Below, piece after piece: positions 1-8,444 of a stretch of 64,000 nucleotides of DNA (position 1 is its first letter; each line of letters starts with the position of its first letter). Source of the DNA: Aestuariispira ectoiniformans (lineage in GTDB: Bacteria > Pseudomonadota > Alphaproteobacteria > UBA8366 > Aestuariispiraceae); the NCBI RefSeq assembly GCF_025136295.1, contig NZ_CP062788.1, positions 992,001-1,056,000 on the forward strand, read 5' to 3'. The translations under genes and the position numbers were made by a program. The notes beneath the pieces were generated by a model. That model was not told the DNA's origin and did no database searches. It was given only the letters and a program-made list of their open reading frames with translations.

Positions 1-108
1 TACAAATCCATCGTCCCCTTCGTGGCGGTGATGGTGCTGGGCCTGTCCCTGGTGATCATGTTCCCGCAAATCGCCATGTGGCTGCCGGATCAATACTACG
101 GAAAGTAA
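1..108 (+). CDS. TRAP transporter large permease, C-terminal end (partial)
   Basis: Only the last 35 codons are present; the frame is open from base 1 to the TAA at 106-108. The peptide is a hydrophobic helix followed by a short polar tail ending in DQYYGK, which fits the end of a DctM-type large membrane subunit. The identity rests mainly on the next gene, a TRAP solute-binding protein on the same strand. DctM subunits form the sodium-driven substrate channel in the inner membrane. The fragment alone would not prove the family. Confidence 0.6.
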   Translation, partial: YKSIVPFVAVMVLGLSLVIMFPQIAMWLPDQYYGK

Positions 109-199
109 AGCGAGTTTGCCGCGTCGCCGGATTGCCCGGCGGCGCGGTTTTACCTGGGCGGGTGGGGAGCACCCGAAATTGAACAAGGGAGTTATGATA

Positions 200-1252
200 A
201 TGAACAAAAGACGTGAGTTTCTGAAGAAGGCGGGTGTCGCCACGACAGCCGCCGCCGCCACGGCCACGATTGGCGCGCCTTATGTGAAGGCACAAAGCGA
301 AATTCGCTGGCGTCTGCAGACCTATGCAGGTCCGGCCCTGGCGGAACATGTGATCAAACCGGCCATCGACGCCTTCAACACGGTTGCCAAAGGCCAGATG
401 CATATCGAACTGTATCACGCAGACCAGCTTGTCCCGACGGGCGAATTGTTCCGCGCCATGCAGAACGGCACCATCGACGCGGTGCAGAGTGACGACGATT
501 CCATCGCGGCCCCGGTCGATGTCTCCGTCTTTGGCGGTTACTTCCCGTTTGCCAGCCGTTACAGCCTGGATGTGCCGGTGCTGTTCAACCAGTATGGCCT
601 GCGCGAAATCTGGGAAGAAGCGTACAACGAAGTTGAAGGTGTGACCTGGCTGAGCGCCGGTGCATGGGACCCGTGCAACTTTGCAACCCGTGACCCGATC
701 AACAGCCTGGAAGACCTGAAGGGCAAGCGCGTCTTCACCTTCCCGACCGCCGGTCGCTTCCTGTCCCGCTTTGGCGTTGTGCCCGTCACGCTGCCTTGGG
801 AAGACGTGGAAGTTGCCATGCAGACGGGTGAGTTGGACGGTATCGCCTGGTCCGGTATCACCGAGGACTACACCGTTGGTTGGGCCGATGTGACCAGCTA
901 CTTCCTGACCAACAACATCTCTGGTGCATGGTGTGGTTCCTTCTTCGCCAACTCCGACCGTTGGGCGGAAGTGCCGGATCACCTGAAAGAACTGTTCAAG
1001 CTTTGCATGGACAGCTCCCACTACTATCGCCTGCATTGGTACTGGGGCGGTGAAGCCAAACTGCGTACGCAGGGCAGCAAGATGAAACTGACCACGATTC
1101 CCGAGCAGGAATGGAAAACGGTCGAAGACGAAGCACTGAAATTCTGGGATGAGATCGCCCAGCAGAGCGACCGCAGCGCCCGTGTCGTCAAAATCCTGAA
1201 GGAATACAAGGAAACGATGGAGAAAGCCGGCGCGCCGTATCGTTACAGCTAA
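200..1252 (+). CDS. TRAP transporter solute-binding protein (DctP family), Tat-exported
   Basis: This 350-residue periplasmic binding protein captures an organic acid for a TRAP transporter whose large permease ends just upstream. The N-terminus MNKRREFLKKAG carries a twin-arginine pair at residues 4-5 followed by an Ala-rich helix and a KAQSE cleavage region, so Tat export of the folded protein is likely. The body has the DctP pattern, including NSLEDLKGKRV and a later stretch around GELDGIAWSG. An ATG at 194 is also in frame, but AAGGGAG at 185-191 sits only 2 bases from it and 8 from the ATG at 200, so 200 is preferred. The ligand cannot be told from sequence; 2-oxoacids or other carboxylates are usual. 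A strong terminator follows. Confidence 0.88.
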   Translation: MNKRREFLKKAGVATTAAAATATIGAPYVKAQSEIRWRLQTYAGPALAEHVIKPAIDAFNTVAKGQMHIELYHADQLVPTGELFRAMQNGTIDAVQSDDDSIAAPVDVSVFGGYFPFASRYSLDVPVLFNQYGLREIWEEAYNEVEGVTWLSAGAWDPCNFATRDPINSLEDLKGKRVFTFPTAGRFLSRFGVVPVTLPWEDVEVAMQTGELDGIAWSGITEDYTVGWADVTSYFLTNNISGAWCGSFFANSDRWAEVPDHLKELFKLCMDSSHYYRLHWYWGGEAKLRTQGSKMKLTTIPEQEWKTVEDEALKFWDEIAQQSDRSARVVKILKEYKETMEKAGAPYRYS

Positions 1253-1284
1253 GCCGACCTTCGTGGTTTCCCATAGTGCGAGAG

Positions 1285-1320
1285 AAACGCCCGTATCCCC
1301 CGATACGGGCGTTTTCTTTC
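1285..1320 (+). terminator. Rho-independent terminator after the TRAP binding-protein gene
   Basis: A 13-bp perfect stem (1285-1297 with 1302-1314), a CCCC loop and a following T-rich run (TTTTCTTTC) lie 32 bases after the stop codon. The gene on the other side is convergent and ends at 1329, so the hairpin may serve both directions. Confidence 0.9.
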
Positions 1321-1328
1321 TTCTGTGC

Positions 1329-2372
1329 CTAGAATTCCGTGATGACGGTCACGCCAGTGCCTTCGAAGGAATCCATTGCTGTCAGGGCGTCAACGGACTG
1401 CTCCAACGAGATGCGTTTTCCAATCAGCTTTTCCGGCATCAGCTTGCCGGATTGGATCATGGCAAGCATGGCGTCATAACGATGGGCCTGCATGCCGTGG
1501 GTTCCCAGGATTTCCAGTTCATGAGCGATCACGCGACCCATGGGGATTGCAGGTGTGCTGTGATCGCCTGCCATCAGGCCGATCTGAACATGTTTTCCGC
1601 GCCGCCGCAGGTTGCCGATCGAATTGACACAGGTCTCAGAATGCCCCAGCGCATCGAAGGATACATGCGCGCCGCCGTCTGTGATTTCCTGAACGGCCTC
1701 CACAACATTTCCAACCATACCGGCGTTGACCGTGGCAACGGCTCCGAGCGACCGCGCAAGTCCCAGCTTGTCTTCGGCAATATCGACGGCCACCACATTC
1801 GCGCCCATTGCGTTGGCGATCATGATGGCGGACAGGCCGACGCCGCCACAGCCATGAACGGCGACCCATTGGCCGGGACCGGTCTTACCCTGATCGACGA
1901 CGGCGCGGAATGACGTCACAAAGCGGCAGCCCAGGCTGGCGGCAGTGGCGAAATCCATGCTTTCCGGAAGGCGAACAAGGTTCGTGTCGGCATAGTGAAT
2001 GGAAACATATTCCGCAAAGGAACCCCAATGGGTGAAACCGGGCTGGAACTGGCTGGCGCAAACCTGCTGGTTGCCGGAATGACATTCCGGGCAAGACCCG
2101 CAGCCACCCACGAAAGGTACGGTGACGCGGTCGCCTGCCTTCCAGCGGACCACATCCTTGCCAACCTCTGCGACGATGCCTGCCAGTTCGTGACCGGGAA
2201 CATGTGGAAAGGTATCGATATCGGCGTCATGCCCGCGCCAGCCGTGCCAGTCGCTGCGGCAAACGCCGGTTGCCTCAACCTTGATTACGACACTATGGGG
2301 TTCCGGCCTGGGGTCGGCAACATTCTGAATTTTCGGTTTTTCACCAAATGCTTCGTAGACAACAGCTTTCAT
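1329..2372 (-). CDS. Zinc-dependent alcohol dehydrogenase (MDR family)
   Basis: A 347-residue medium-chain dehydrogenase that would oxidise an alcohol or reduce an aldehyde with NAD(P). Visible signatures are the catalytic-zinc Cys in [10 protein letters not shown], the GHE box in [14 protein letters not shown], the structural-zinc cluster [15 protein letters not shown] and the nucleotide-binding [10 protein letters not shown]. The start at 2372 gives the typical N-terminus [10 protein letters not shown] and has an AGGGG Shine-Dalgarno 6 bases upstream. An AraC/GyrI-type regulator lies upstream on the same strand with a hairpin between the genes, so control of this gene by that regulator is plausible but not shown. 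The substrate is unknown. Confidence 0.9.
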   Translation of the reverse strand: MKAVVYEAFGEKPKIQNVADPRPEPHSVVIKVEATGVCRSDWHGWRGHDADIDTFPHVPGHELAGIVAEVGKDVVRWKAGDRVTVPFVGGCGSCPECHSGNQQVCASQFQPGFTHWGSFAEYVSIHYADTNLVRLPESMDFATAASLGCRFVTSFRAVVDQGKTGPGQWVAVHGCGGVGLSAIMIANAMGANVVAVDIAEDKLGLARSLGAVATVNAGMVGNVVEAVQEITDGGAHVSFDALGHSETCVNSIGNLRRRGKHVQIGLMAGDHSTPAIPMGRVIAHELEILGTHGMQAHRYDAMLAMIQSGKLMPEKLIGKRISLEQSVDALTAMDSFEGTGVTVITEF

Positions 2373-2429
2373 CCCGGACCCCTTGTCCCTTTCAATTGTT
2401 TCCGGGACGCAGGGTACAGGAAAGGGTTT

Positions 2430-2459
2430 GGCGGACGCCAACCAAAAATGACGTCCGCC
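2430..2459 (-). other. Intercistronic hairpin between AraC/GyrI regulator and alcohol dehydrogenase
   Basis: GGCGGACG (2430-2437) pairs with CGTCCGCC (2452-2459). It lies 7 bases after the regulator stop codon. No T-run follows on either strand, so it is more likely a processing or mRNA-stability hairpin than a full terminator. Confidence 0.45.
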
Positions 2460-2465
2460 GGATAA

Positions 2466-3317
2466 TTACCTGAGCGGCAGGCAGATATCCGTCAGCAGAT
2501 CGTTTGGTGCGGTGTCGCGGGGACTGTTCAAATATTCCTCAAAGCAGGGGGCGTCGGCCGCTTCGCGACCGGAGGATGTCAGCCATTCTCCATAAAACCA
2601 TTGATAGGCGGCCTGTATGGCGGCATAGGGACCCTTGTAATGCAGGATGGCATACTCTCCGCCCCTGATGTCTGTGATTTGTGTGTTTGCACCATCCGCG
2701 GTTCCGGACGGGCAGACGGCCCCGGCCTTGGACCGCAGATCGGCTTCTGCGACAGAGGAGGGGTCATCGTAGTAAAGGCCAACCATTCGGGTGTCGGGTG
2801 TGATCATATTCCGTGCACCAAGCCAGCCGTAAAGCGATTCAAACGCCTTGCCTATTTCCATGTAAGAGCCGCGATGATCCATTGTGATGGCAGTCATCGC
2901 AGGTACGGATTTGATTTCCACATCATACATTGCGCCAAGCCTTTCCCGGTCTGTGGATTGAAATTGGGTATGGTTGCCGTACTTCCGATATTGGATGGGT
3001 GGCATGCCATAGACGGCCTTGAAGCTGCGGTTAAAGGATTGAACGGTTTTATAGCCGGACCTGTTGGCAATTTCCTCTACCGGCATTGTCGTTCGGGCCA
3101 GATCGCCTGCCGCCCGGTTGAGACGCATCCGTTTGACGAAGGCGGCGATGGTTTCGCCGCGAACCGCATGAAAGACCCGATGCCAGTGATAGGGTGACAT
3201 GCAGGCAACTTCCGCCAGGTGGTTCAGGTCGATATCATCGTCCAGATGGTCGAAGATATAGTCCGTCACCCGGGTCAACCGGTCCTCATAGCTCAACGGT
3301 CTTATGCGATTGCTCAT
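2466..3317 (-). CDS. AraC-family regulator with GyrI-like effector domain
   Basis: A 283-residue two-domain regulator. Residues about 12-110 form the double helix-turn-helix AraC DNA-binding domain (LNHLAEVACMSPYHWHRVF, then VEEIANRSGYKTVQSFNRSF). Residues about 130-283 resemble the GyrI-like/SbmC small-molecule-binding fold, with the usual strand motif GEYAILHYKGPY. Such proteins sense hydrophobic or cationic compounds and activate detoxification genes. The alcohol dehydrogenase 93 bases downstream is a natural candidate target. A second protein of the same architecture occurs at 48874-49752. Confidence 0.88.
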   Translation of the reverse strand: MSNRIRPLSYEDRLTRVTDYIFDHLDDDIDLNHLAEVACMSPYHWHRVFHAVRGETIAAFVKRMRLNRAAGDLARTTMPVEEIANRSGYKTVQSFNRSFKAVYGMPPIQYRKYGNHTQFQSTDRERLGAMYDVEIKSVPAMTAITMDHRGSYMEIGKAFESLYGWLGARNMITPDTRMVGLYYDDPSSVAEADLRSKAGAVCPSGTADGANTQITDIRGGEYAILHYKGPYAAIQAAYQWFYGEWLTSSGREAADAPCFEEYLNSPRDTAPNDLLTDICLPLR

Positions 3318-3412
3318 CCGTTCCCCGCATTCTTCAAGATGGCGCGGACGCTAGCATAGGTCTTTTTGACAAATCTTGCTGAGTTGAATTTGCCAAAATC
3401 CGGAAAACGGCA

Positions 3413-3622
3413 TCAGTCGCCGGAGCCAAGCTTTCTGTAGTCGGTTGTCGGCATGCCCATGATGCCCCAGTTGTCCATATCCACCTCGTCAATCAGCACA
3501 AAGGTGGTTTTCGGGTCTTTGCCAAGGACGCGGACCAGCAGGTCTGTCGTGCCCTTGATCAGTTCGGCTTTCTGTTCCTTTGTGACACCCTCACGGGTGA
3601 CCTTGATATTCACGTAAGGCAT
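3413..3622 (-). CDS. 4-oxalocrotonate tautomerase family protein
   Basis: A 69-residue tautomerase-superfamily protein. The start at 3622 gives MPYVNIKVTREG, so Pro becomes the N-terminal catalytic base after Met removal, as in 4-OT. GVTKEQKAELIKGTTDLL and the C-terminal MGMPTTDYRK fit the family length and layout. TAGGAG lies about 10 bases upstream. The start overlaps the end of the upstream NTF2-like gene by 13 bases, so translation is probably coupled. It may belong to the glutathione transferase transcription unit controlled from 4684-4819. The substrate is unknown. Confidence 0.88.
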   Translation of the reverse strand: MPYVNIKVTREGVTKEQKAELIKGTTDLLVRVLGKDPKTTFVLIDEVDMDNWGIMGMPTTDYRKLGSGD

Positions 3623-4017
3623 TGGGTGAATTCTCCTAATCGGTGGCAATGAGGTCGAAAATGGAAGACCTTGGAGATGATCTGCCAGCGGCCGTCCAGT
3701 TTGATGAGTGTCAGAAGGTCGGTGAAATATTTAGGGCCGATGGCGCAATGGGCACGGACTAATGCGGTGACAGGGCCGGCGAATTCTATCGAGACGATTT
3801 CATCCCGGCGCGGTTCACCCGTGCTGGCGGGGGAGGGACGCTTGTCGACGATAGGGAAATAATCCGCCATGGTCAGATGCAGTAATTCTCCGTCGCTGGC
3901 GCAGGCGTAGATCGCGTCCGGGTGAAAGACCTGTTCAAGCCGGCTGGTGTCACTGTTGTATAAGCCATCGAAATAGGTCTGCATCAGGTTGGTGATTTCC
4001 GGATAGTCCTGTGTCAT
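3610..4017 (-). CDS. NTF2-like / putative lumazine-binding family protein
   Basis: A 135-residue cytosolic protein with the SnoaL/NTF2-like pattern: an N-terminal helix pair (MTQDYPEITNLMQTYFDGLY), FHPDAIYACASDGELLHLTM, and C-terminal strands ending LIKLDGRWQIISKVFHF. This is the layout of the putative lumazine-binding subgroup. The ATG at 4017 is chosen over a GTG at 4050 because the extra residues lie inside an intergenic hairpin and have no Shine-Dalgarno. It sits between glutathione transferase and tautomerase genes on the same strand, which suggests a role with small reactive compounds. No catalytic residue can be assigned. Confidence 0.75.
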   Translation of the reverse strand: MTQDYPEITNLMQTYFDGLYNSDTSRLEQVFHPDAIYACASDGELLHLTMADYFPIVDKRPSPASTGEPRRDEIVSIEFAGPVTALVRAHCAIGPKYFTDLLTLIKLDGRWQIISKVFHFRPHCHRLGEFTQCLT

Positions 4018-4039
4018 GAGAGCCTCGTCGGCAGGCAGC

Positions 4040-4065
4040 GGCGCTCTCACCGGAATGAGAGCGCC
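4040..4065 (-). other. Intercistronic hairpin downstream of glutathione transferase gene
   Basis: A perfect 10-bp inverted repeat GGCGCTCTCA / TGAGAGCGCC with a 6-base loop lies between the GST stop and the NTF2-like start. There is no T-run, so it probably protects or processes the mRNA, or attenuates weakly, rather than ending transcription. Confidence 0.55.
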
Positions 4066-4074
4066 ATGGTTGGG

Positions 4075-4683
4075 TCAGATCAGGCCTTCGGCCTTCAGGG
4101 CCGCCTGTACGGCAGGACGTGCGGCAACGCGTGCCTGGAAGGCGGCAATATGCGGCCACTGGCTTACATCGATACCGTGCATGCCACTCCAGTTGACGAC
4201 AACGAAGAGATAGCTGTCTGCCACCGAGAACTGGTCCCCGCCCAGATAGTCGCGGCCGTCTTTGAGATCCGCCTCGAAGGTATCCAGCCGCCTGGCAACA
4301 TTGGCTTTGGCGGTGTCGCGGTCCGCATCGCTGGTGTCCGGCTTGAAAAGCGGGCTGAAAGCCTTGTGCAATTCGGAGGCGACAAAATTCAGATGAGCCT
4401 GAAGATGCGTACGCTCCAGCGTGCCGGGCTTGGGCGCGAGGCCTTTTTCCGGATGCTGGTCGGCCAGATATTGAAGGATCGCGGCCCCTTCGGTCAGCAC
4501 GATATCGCTGTCGAGGCGCAGGGCGGGAACGTAGCCTTTCGGATTGACCTCCAGAAAGTTTTCGCCGCTTTCCGTGACCTTCGCCTTGTTATCCACTTTC
4601 TCGATCGTGAAATCGGTGCCGAGTTCCTGCAGCACGATATGGGATGCGAGAGAGCAGGCGCCGGGGCTGTAATAGAGTTTCAT
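4075..4683 (-). CDS. gstA: Glutathione S-transferase, Beta class (GstA type)
   Basis: A 202-residue transferase that conjugates or exchanges glutathione with electrophiles. The N-terminal thioredoxin fold begins MKLYYSPGACSLA with the Beta-class Cys10. It continues through NPKGYVPALRLDSDIVLTEGAA, which contains the cis-Pro and the glutathione gamma-Glu contact. The helical C-terminal half has the FSVADSYLFVVV N-capping motif. The start at 4683 is supported by AAGGA about 10 bases upstream. It is divergent from an HxlR regulator, and the shared promoter region carries nested inverted repeats, so redox- or electrophile-dependent control by HxlR is likely (inference). Confidence 0.92.
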   Translation of the reverse strand: MKLYYSPGACSLASHIVLQELGTDFTIEKVDNKAKVTESGENFLEVNPKGYVPALRLDSDIVLTEGAAILQYLADQHPEKGLAPKPGTLERTHLQAHLNFVASELHKAFSPLFKPDTSDADRDTAKANVARRLDTFEADLKDGRDYLGGDQFSVADSYLFVVVNWSGMHGIDVSQWPHIAAFQARVAARPAVQAALKAEGLI

Positions 4684-4738
4684 GGATTTGAATTCCTTGA
4701 ATAGGCTGTTGGTGTTGCCCAAAGGATTAAGGAATTAT

Positions 4739-4800
4739 GGTTACCTTTGTAAACCAAGTAACGTTATGTTATGCAATTATCGAGTTACTGTCCGGTAACC
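4739..4800. promoter_or_regulatory. Divergent promoter region with nested inverted repeats (gstA / HxlR)
   Basis: GGTTACC (4739-4745) is mirrored by GGTAACC (4794-4800). Inside it, AGTAAC (4757-4762) is mirrored by GTTACT (4784-4789), and a small TAACGTTA palindrome sits at 4759-4766. The whole stretch is AT-rich compared with its flanks. HxlR-family proteins bind such dyads between themselves and a divergent target. Exact -35/-10 boxes cannot be assigned with confidence. Confidence 0.55.
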
Positions 4801-4819
4801 TGAAACAGTGAATGGTAGT

Positions 4820-5218
4820 ATGCGTATGGCTTTGAAAATCCGGAAAAACCAAAGTCCCAAGGTGCCCTATAATTGCCCGTTGTCCGAATGCATGTCGGTT
4901 CTGGGCGGGGCATGGACTCCCAACATTGTCTGGAGTTTATGCGCAGGACCAAGGCGGTTCAGTGAGTTGCGAACGGATATTCCGGGCGTATCGGCAAAGG
5001 TGCTGACTGCCCGGCTGCGGGACCTGGAGATAAAGGGTGTCATTTCGCGCGAAATAAAACCGACATCGCCACCATCCGTAGAGTATGCTTTGACGGAATT
5101 GGGACAGGAGTTGATGCCTGTCATAAAATCAATCGTGGAAGTCGGGCATAAATTGAAAAAGGCAAAGCTGGCCGAGGCGGAAGAGTGTTCTGCCGCGGTT
5201 GGCTGCCAGGTCGGATAA
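4820..5218 (+). CDS. HxlR-family transcriptional regulator
   Basis: A winged-helix regulator of about 132 residues. It has the conserved HxlR core: a Cys followed by PLSECMSVLGGAWTPNIVW, then GPRRFSELRTDIPGVSAKVLTARLRDLE, then YALTELGQELMPVI. The Cys in NCPLSEC matches the position used for thiol sensing of electrophiles in characterised HxlR-like regulators, and two more Cys lie near the C-terminus. The start is uncertain: GTG 4808, ATG 4820 and ATG 4826 are in frame and none has a good Shine-Dalgarno. It is divergent from gstA and its stop precedes the patatin gene by 13 bases. Confidence 0.88.
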   Translation: MRMALKIRKNQSPKVPYNCPLSECMSVLGGAWTPNIVWSLCAGPRRFSELRTDIPGVSAKVLTARLRDLEIKGVISREIKPTSPPSVEYALTELGQELMPVIKSIVEVGHKLKKAKLAEAEECSAAVGCQVG

Positions 5219-5231
5219 GCGGAATGATGCG

Positions 5232-6296
5232 ATGGCGATGACGCGGAAGAAGCCGATAAATCTGGCGCTGCAAGGCGGCGGCGCTCACGGGGCGTTCACC
5301 TGGGGTGTCCTCGATGCCCTGTTGGAGGATGGCCGCGTCCATGTAGAAGGTATCAGCGGCACATCCGCCGGGGCAATGAACGGGGTGGTTGTCGCCGATG
5401 GGCTGATGCGTGGCGGTGAGGACGGGGCGCGACAGGCGCTATCGGACTTCTGGCATGCCGTCAGCGACGCCGGGCGTTTCAGTCCGCTGCAGCGCAGTCT
5501 GATCGACATCTTCATGGGAAACTGGAGCCTGGACAACAATCCGGCCTACCTTTTCTTCGATCTGATGAACCGTCTTGCCTCACCCTATGATATGAACCCG
5601 TTCGACGTGAATCCCCTGAGGGATATCCTGGACGAATTCGTCGATTTCGAGCGGGTCCGCTCCTGTGACGAGATGAAGATTTTTATCTCTGCCACCAATG
5701 TGGAGACGGGGCGGGTCAAGGTCTTCAACCGACGCGAATTGACCCTTGATATGGTCATGGCATCAGCCTGCCTGCCCTTTCTGTTCAAGGCCGTTGAAAT
5801 TGACGATGTGCCCTATTGGGACGGCGGGTATATGGGGAACCCCGTGTTGTTTCCCTTTTTCCAGACCTGCTCGTCCGAAGATATCCTGATTGTCCAGATC
5901 AACCCGATTGAGCGGCCCGGCACGCCGCGCACGGCCCGCGAGATTTTGAACCGGGTGAATGAAATCACCTTCAACGGAAGCCTGATGAAGGAATTGCGTG
6001 CGATCGACTTTGTCCGCCGACTGATCGAGGATGGGCGTCTGGACAGAAAGGATTATCGCCGGATCAATCTTCATATGGTGGAGGCCCAGGACGAGATTGC
6101 GCCGTTGGGGGCATCATCCAAATTGAATGCGGAATGGACCTTCCTCCGCTATCTCTTCGCGATTGGCCGTGATACGGCGCTCGACTGGCTGGACCGTCAT
6201 TATGACGACCTGGGACAGCGTTCCACGGTTGATATGCGTGCCCTGTTCCAGGGAACGGAGAATGAGCAGCAAGAGCTTGCGCGTGCGCTTCAGTGA
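5232..6296 (+). CDS. Patatin-like phospholipase
   Basis: A 354-residue acyl hydrolase with a Ser-Asp dyad. Near the N-terminus is the oxyanion-hole motif QGGGAHGAF, then the nucleophile elbow GTSAG with Ser45, and later the catalytic Asp in YWDGGYMGNP. Length and the C-terminal region match the bacterial patatin group that carries an extra C-terminal domain. No signal peptide is seen, so the protein is cytosolic or membrane-associated. The ATG at 5232 (alternatively 5238) is chosen because earlier codons overlap the HxlR gene; the Shine-Dalgarno is weak, so coupling to HxlR translation is likely. It ends 6 bases from the convergent recQ stop. Confidence 0.88.
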   Translation: MAMTRKKPINLALQGGGAHGAFTWGVLDALLEDGRVHVEGISGTSAGAMNGVVVADGLMRGGEDGARQALSDFWHAVSDAGRFSPLQRSLIDIFMGNWSLDNNPAYLFFDLMNRLASPYDMNPFDVNPLRDILDEFVDFERVRSCDEMKIFISATNVETGRVKVFNRRELTLDMVMASACLPFLFKAVEIDDVPYWDGGYMGNPVLFPFFQTCSSEDILIVQINPIERPGTPRTAREILNRVNEITFNGSLMKELRAIDFVRRLIEDGRLDRKDYRRINLHMVEAQDEIAPLGASSKLNAEWTFLRYLFAIGRDTALDWLDRHYDDLGQRSTVDMRALFQGTENEQQELARALQ

Positions 6297-6302
6297 TCGT
6301 GG

Positions 6303-8135
6303 CTATTGTGCGCGGATCAATTCAATGAAGGGCGCGCCGAATTTTTCCAGCTTGCTGCGGCCGACACCATAGATGGTGGAGAACTCCGCTTCGTTGGTGG
6401 GGCGCTGCAGCGCCATATCGATCAGGCTGCGGTCGCCGAAGACCACATAGGCGGGCAAATTGCGTTCCTTGGCCAGTTCCAGGCGAAGCCTTTTGAGTTC
6501 CTGCAGCAGTGCGTGATCCGCTTCCGACAGGTCGATGCTGGATGGTTTGTCGCTGCCAAAGGAAACTTTTGATTTCGACCTGGATGATTTGCCGCCTGCC
6601 AAGGTCGGGCGATAACGGAAGACCTCCCGGCCGCTCAGCAGAGCCTTGCCCTTCGGCGCCACCTGCAGCGCGCCATAGCCACCGATGTCGATATCCAGAA
6701 ATCCTGTGGCGACCAGTTGGCGAAGGATGCTTTTCCACTGTTTGGCGTTCTGGCTTTTCCCGCCTGCGAAACTGGGCAATTGGTCGTGCCGGAAGCGTTT
6801 GACCTTTTCGGTTTCCTTGCCGGTGACAAGGTCGACGATATGGCCAGCCCCAAAACTTTCACCGGTTTCCTGAATGGCGGACAGGGCGGCCTCGGCCAGA
6901 TGGGTGCCATCCTGGGTCATGCCGGGATTGAGGCAGACATCGCATTTGCCGCAGGGTTCGATCGTCTCGTTGAAATAGGCGAGCAGGGCGCGGCGGCGGC
7001 ATTCGGGTGCCTCGCAATAGGCCAGCAGCGCGTCCAGGCGCTGATGCTCCCGCCGTTTGCGGCCGTCTTCCGCGTCTTCGTTTTCAATGAAGGTCCGGCG
7101 CAGGCGTATATCATCCATGCCGTAAAGCATATGGACGGTCGCCTCTTCACCGTCACGACCGGCGCGGCCGATCTCCTGATAATAGGCCTCCGGGCCGCCG
7201 GGCAGGTCCGTATGGAAAACAAAGCGGATGTCGGGCTTATCGATGCCCATGCCGAAGGCGATGGTGGCGACCATGATGACGCCGGCCTCGGTCATGAAGC
7301 GGTCCTGGTGCTGGCTACGGTCTTCCTGGCTCATGCCCGCGTGATAGGGCAGGGCGAGATGGCCTTCCTCGCAAAGGAACTGGGCGACCTCTTCGGTTTT
7401 CTTGCGGGACAGGCAATAGACAATGCCGCTTTGCCCGATCCGTGGCGCGACGAAATCGCCAAGCTGTTTACGCCAGTTCTGTTTTTCCTCCACCGCCAGA
7501 TGCAGGTTGGGCCGGTCGAAGCCGGTCACGAAAACATCCGCCTCGCCACCGAACAGCTTGTCCTGGATGTGTGTACGCGTGACCGCATCCGCCGTGGCGG
7601 TCAGCGCGATGATCGGCGTGTCGGGGAAATAGTCGCGCAGCTTTGAAAGGTCTTCATATTCCGGGCGGAAAGCGGGACCCCATTGTGAAATACAATGGGC
7701 CTCGTCGACGGCAAAATAGGTTGGCTTCAACCTGGCGATGGCGGACAGCATCCGGTCGGTCATGAGCCGCTCGGGGGAGAGATAAAGCAGGTCGATCTCA
7801 CCGGCGGCCACCTGCCGCCATACCGAAACATTGACGTCGCGGCTGACGGCGGAATTGATGCTGGCGGCGCGCACCCCTGACAGGCGCAGGGCCGCAACCT
7901 GATTTTCCATCAGGGCGACGAGCGGGGACACGACGACGGTCAGTCCGCCTTTGACCAGGGCAGGCACCTGAAAGCATAGGGATTTACCTGCACCCGTAGG
8001 CATGACGGCCAGCACATTGTTGCCCGCCAGCAGGCGCGAGATGACGTCTGCCTGCCCCTTGCGGAAAGACGAATAGCCGAAAGTCTGTTTCAGGACATCA
8101 AGGGCGGCTTGATCTACCGGTTGAGAGGCGGTCAC
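6303..8135 (-). CDS. recQ: ATP-dependent DNA helicase RecQ
   Basis: A 3'-5' DNA helicase of 610 residues when started at the GTG at 8135 (GAAGG 6 bases upstream), matching the usual RecQ length. The frame stays open to a TTG at 8318, but the extra residues do not resemble RecQ. Domain order: Walker A MPTGAGKS (about 45-52), DEAH (about 144-147), motif VI QEIGRAGRDG, zinc domain with CRRR...CGKCDVC, winged helix, and a C-terminal HRDC domain (ELAKERNLPAYVVFGD). The aromatic-rich loop reads QWGPAFRPEY instead of the more usual QWGHDFRPEY. It acts in recombination and fork repair. It is convergent with the patatin gene. Confidence 0.95.
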   Translation of the reverse strand: MTASQPVDQAALDVLKQTFGYSSFRKGQADVISRLLAGNNVLAVMPTGAGKSLCFQVPALVKGGLTVVVSPLVALMENQVAALRLSGVRAASINSAVSRDVNVSVWRQVAAGEIDLLYLSPERLMTDRMLSAIARLKPTYFAVDEAHCISQWGPAFRPEYEDLSKLRDYFPDTPIIALTATADAVTRTHIQDKLFGGEADVFVTGFDRPNLHLAVEEKQNWRKQLGDFVAPRIGQSGIVYCLSRKKTEEVAQFLCEEGHLALPYHAGMSQEDRSQHQDRFMTEAGVIMVATIAFGMGIDKPDIRFVFHTDLPGGPEAYYQEIGRAGRDGEEATVHMLYGMDDIRLRRTFIENEDAEDGRKRREHQRLDALLAYCEAPECRRRALLAYFNETIEPCGKCDVCLNPGMTQDGTHLAEAALSAIQETGESFGAGHIVDLVTGKETEKVKRFRHDQLPSFAGGKSQNAKQWKSILRQLVATGFLDIDIGGYGALQVAPKGKALLSGREVFRYRPTLAGGKSSRSKSKVSFGSDKPSSIDLSEADHALLQELKRLRLELAKERNLPAYVVFGDRSLIDMALQRPTNEAEFSTIYGVGRSKLEKFGAPFIELIRAQ

Positions 8136-8444
8136 GGAAGGGCCTTCGGATTGGTCGGTGGATGAATCATTTTTCGATTGGTGCCTAGACCTATCAATCT
8201 TGCCGGGGAATGAGAAGGGCTTTATTACGTGGAAGGGGGAGTTGCGGAAATTCTTATATAAGAAGGCCTCTGGTTTTTTCCGGAAGTAACCCCACAAAAG
8301 TAATGGTTGGATTTTCAATTGTTAGCAGGTTAAAAGATGCATGCTTGGCGCACGGCGGGATGCTATGAAACAAGCTGCCAGACAAGGCACATAATAAAGA
8401 AATAACTTATCTTAGTAAGGTTTCCGGCAGAATGCGGTTGCGCT
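8136..8444. other. Intergenic region between recQ and the PAS protein gene
   Basis: About 310 bases separate the divergent recQ and PAS genes. The stretch turns AT-rich after about 8330 (AAATAACTTATCTTAGTAAGG at 8400-8420), as expected for promoters. I see no RNA gene, repeat or convincing small coding frame. The recQ frame continues upstream without a stop to 8318, so a longer recQ start cannot be fully excluded. Confidence 0.5.
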
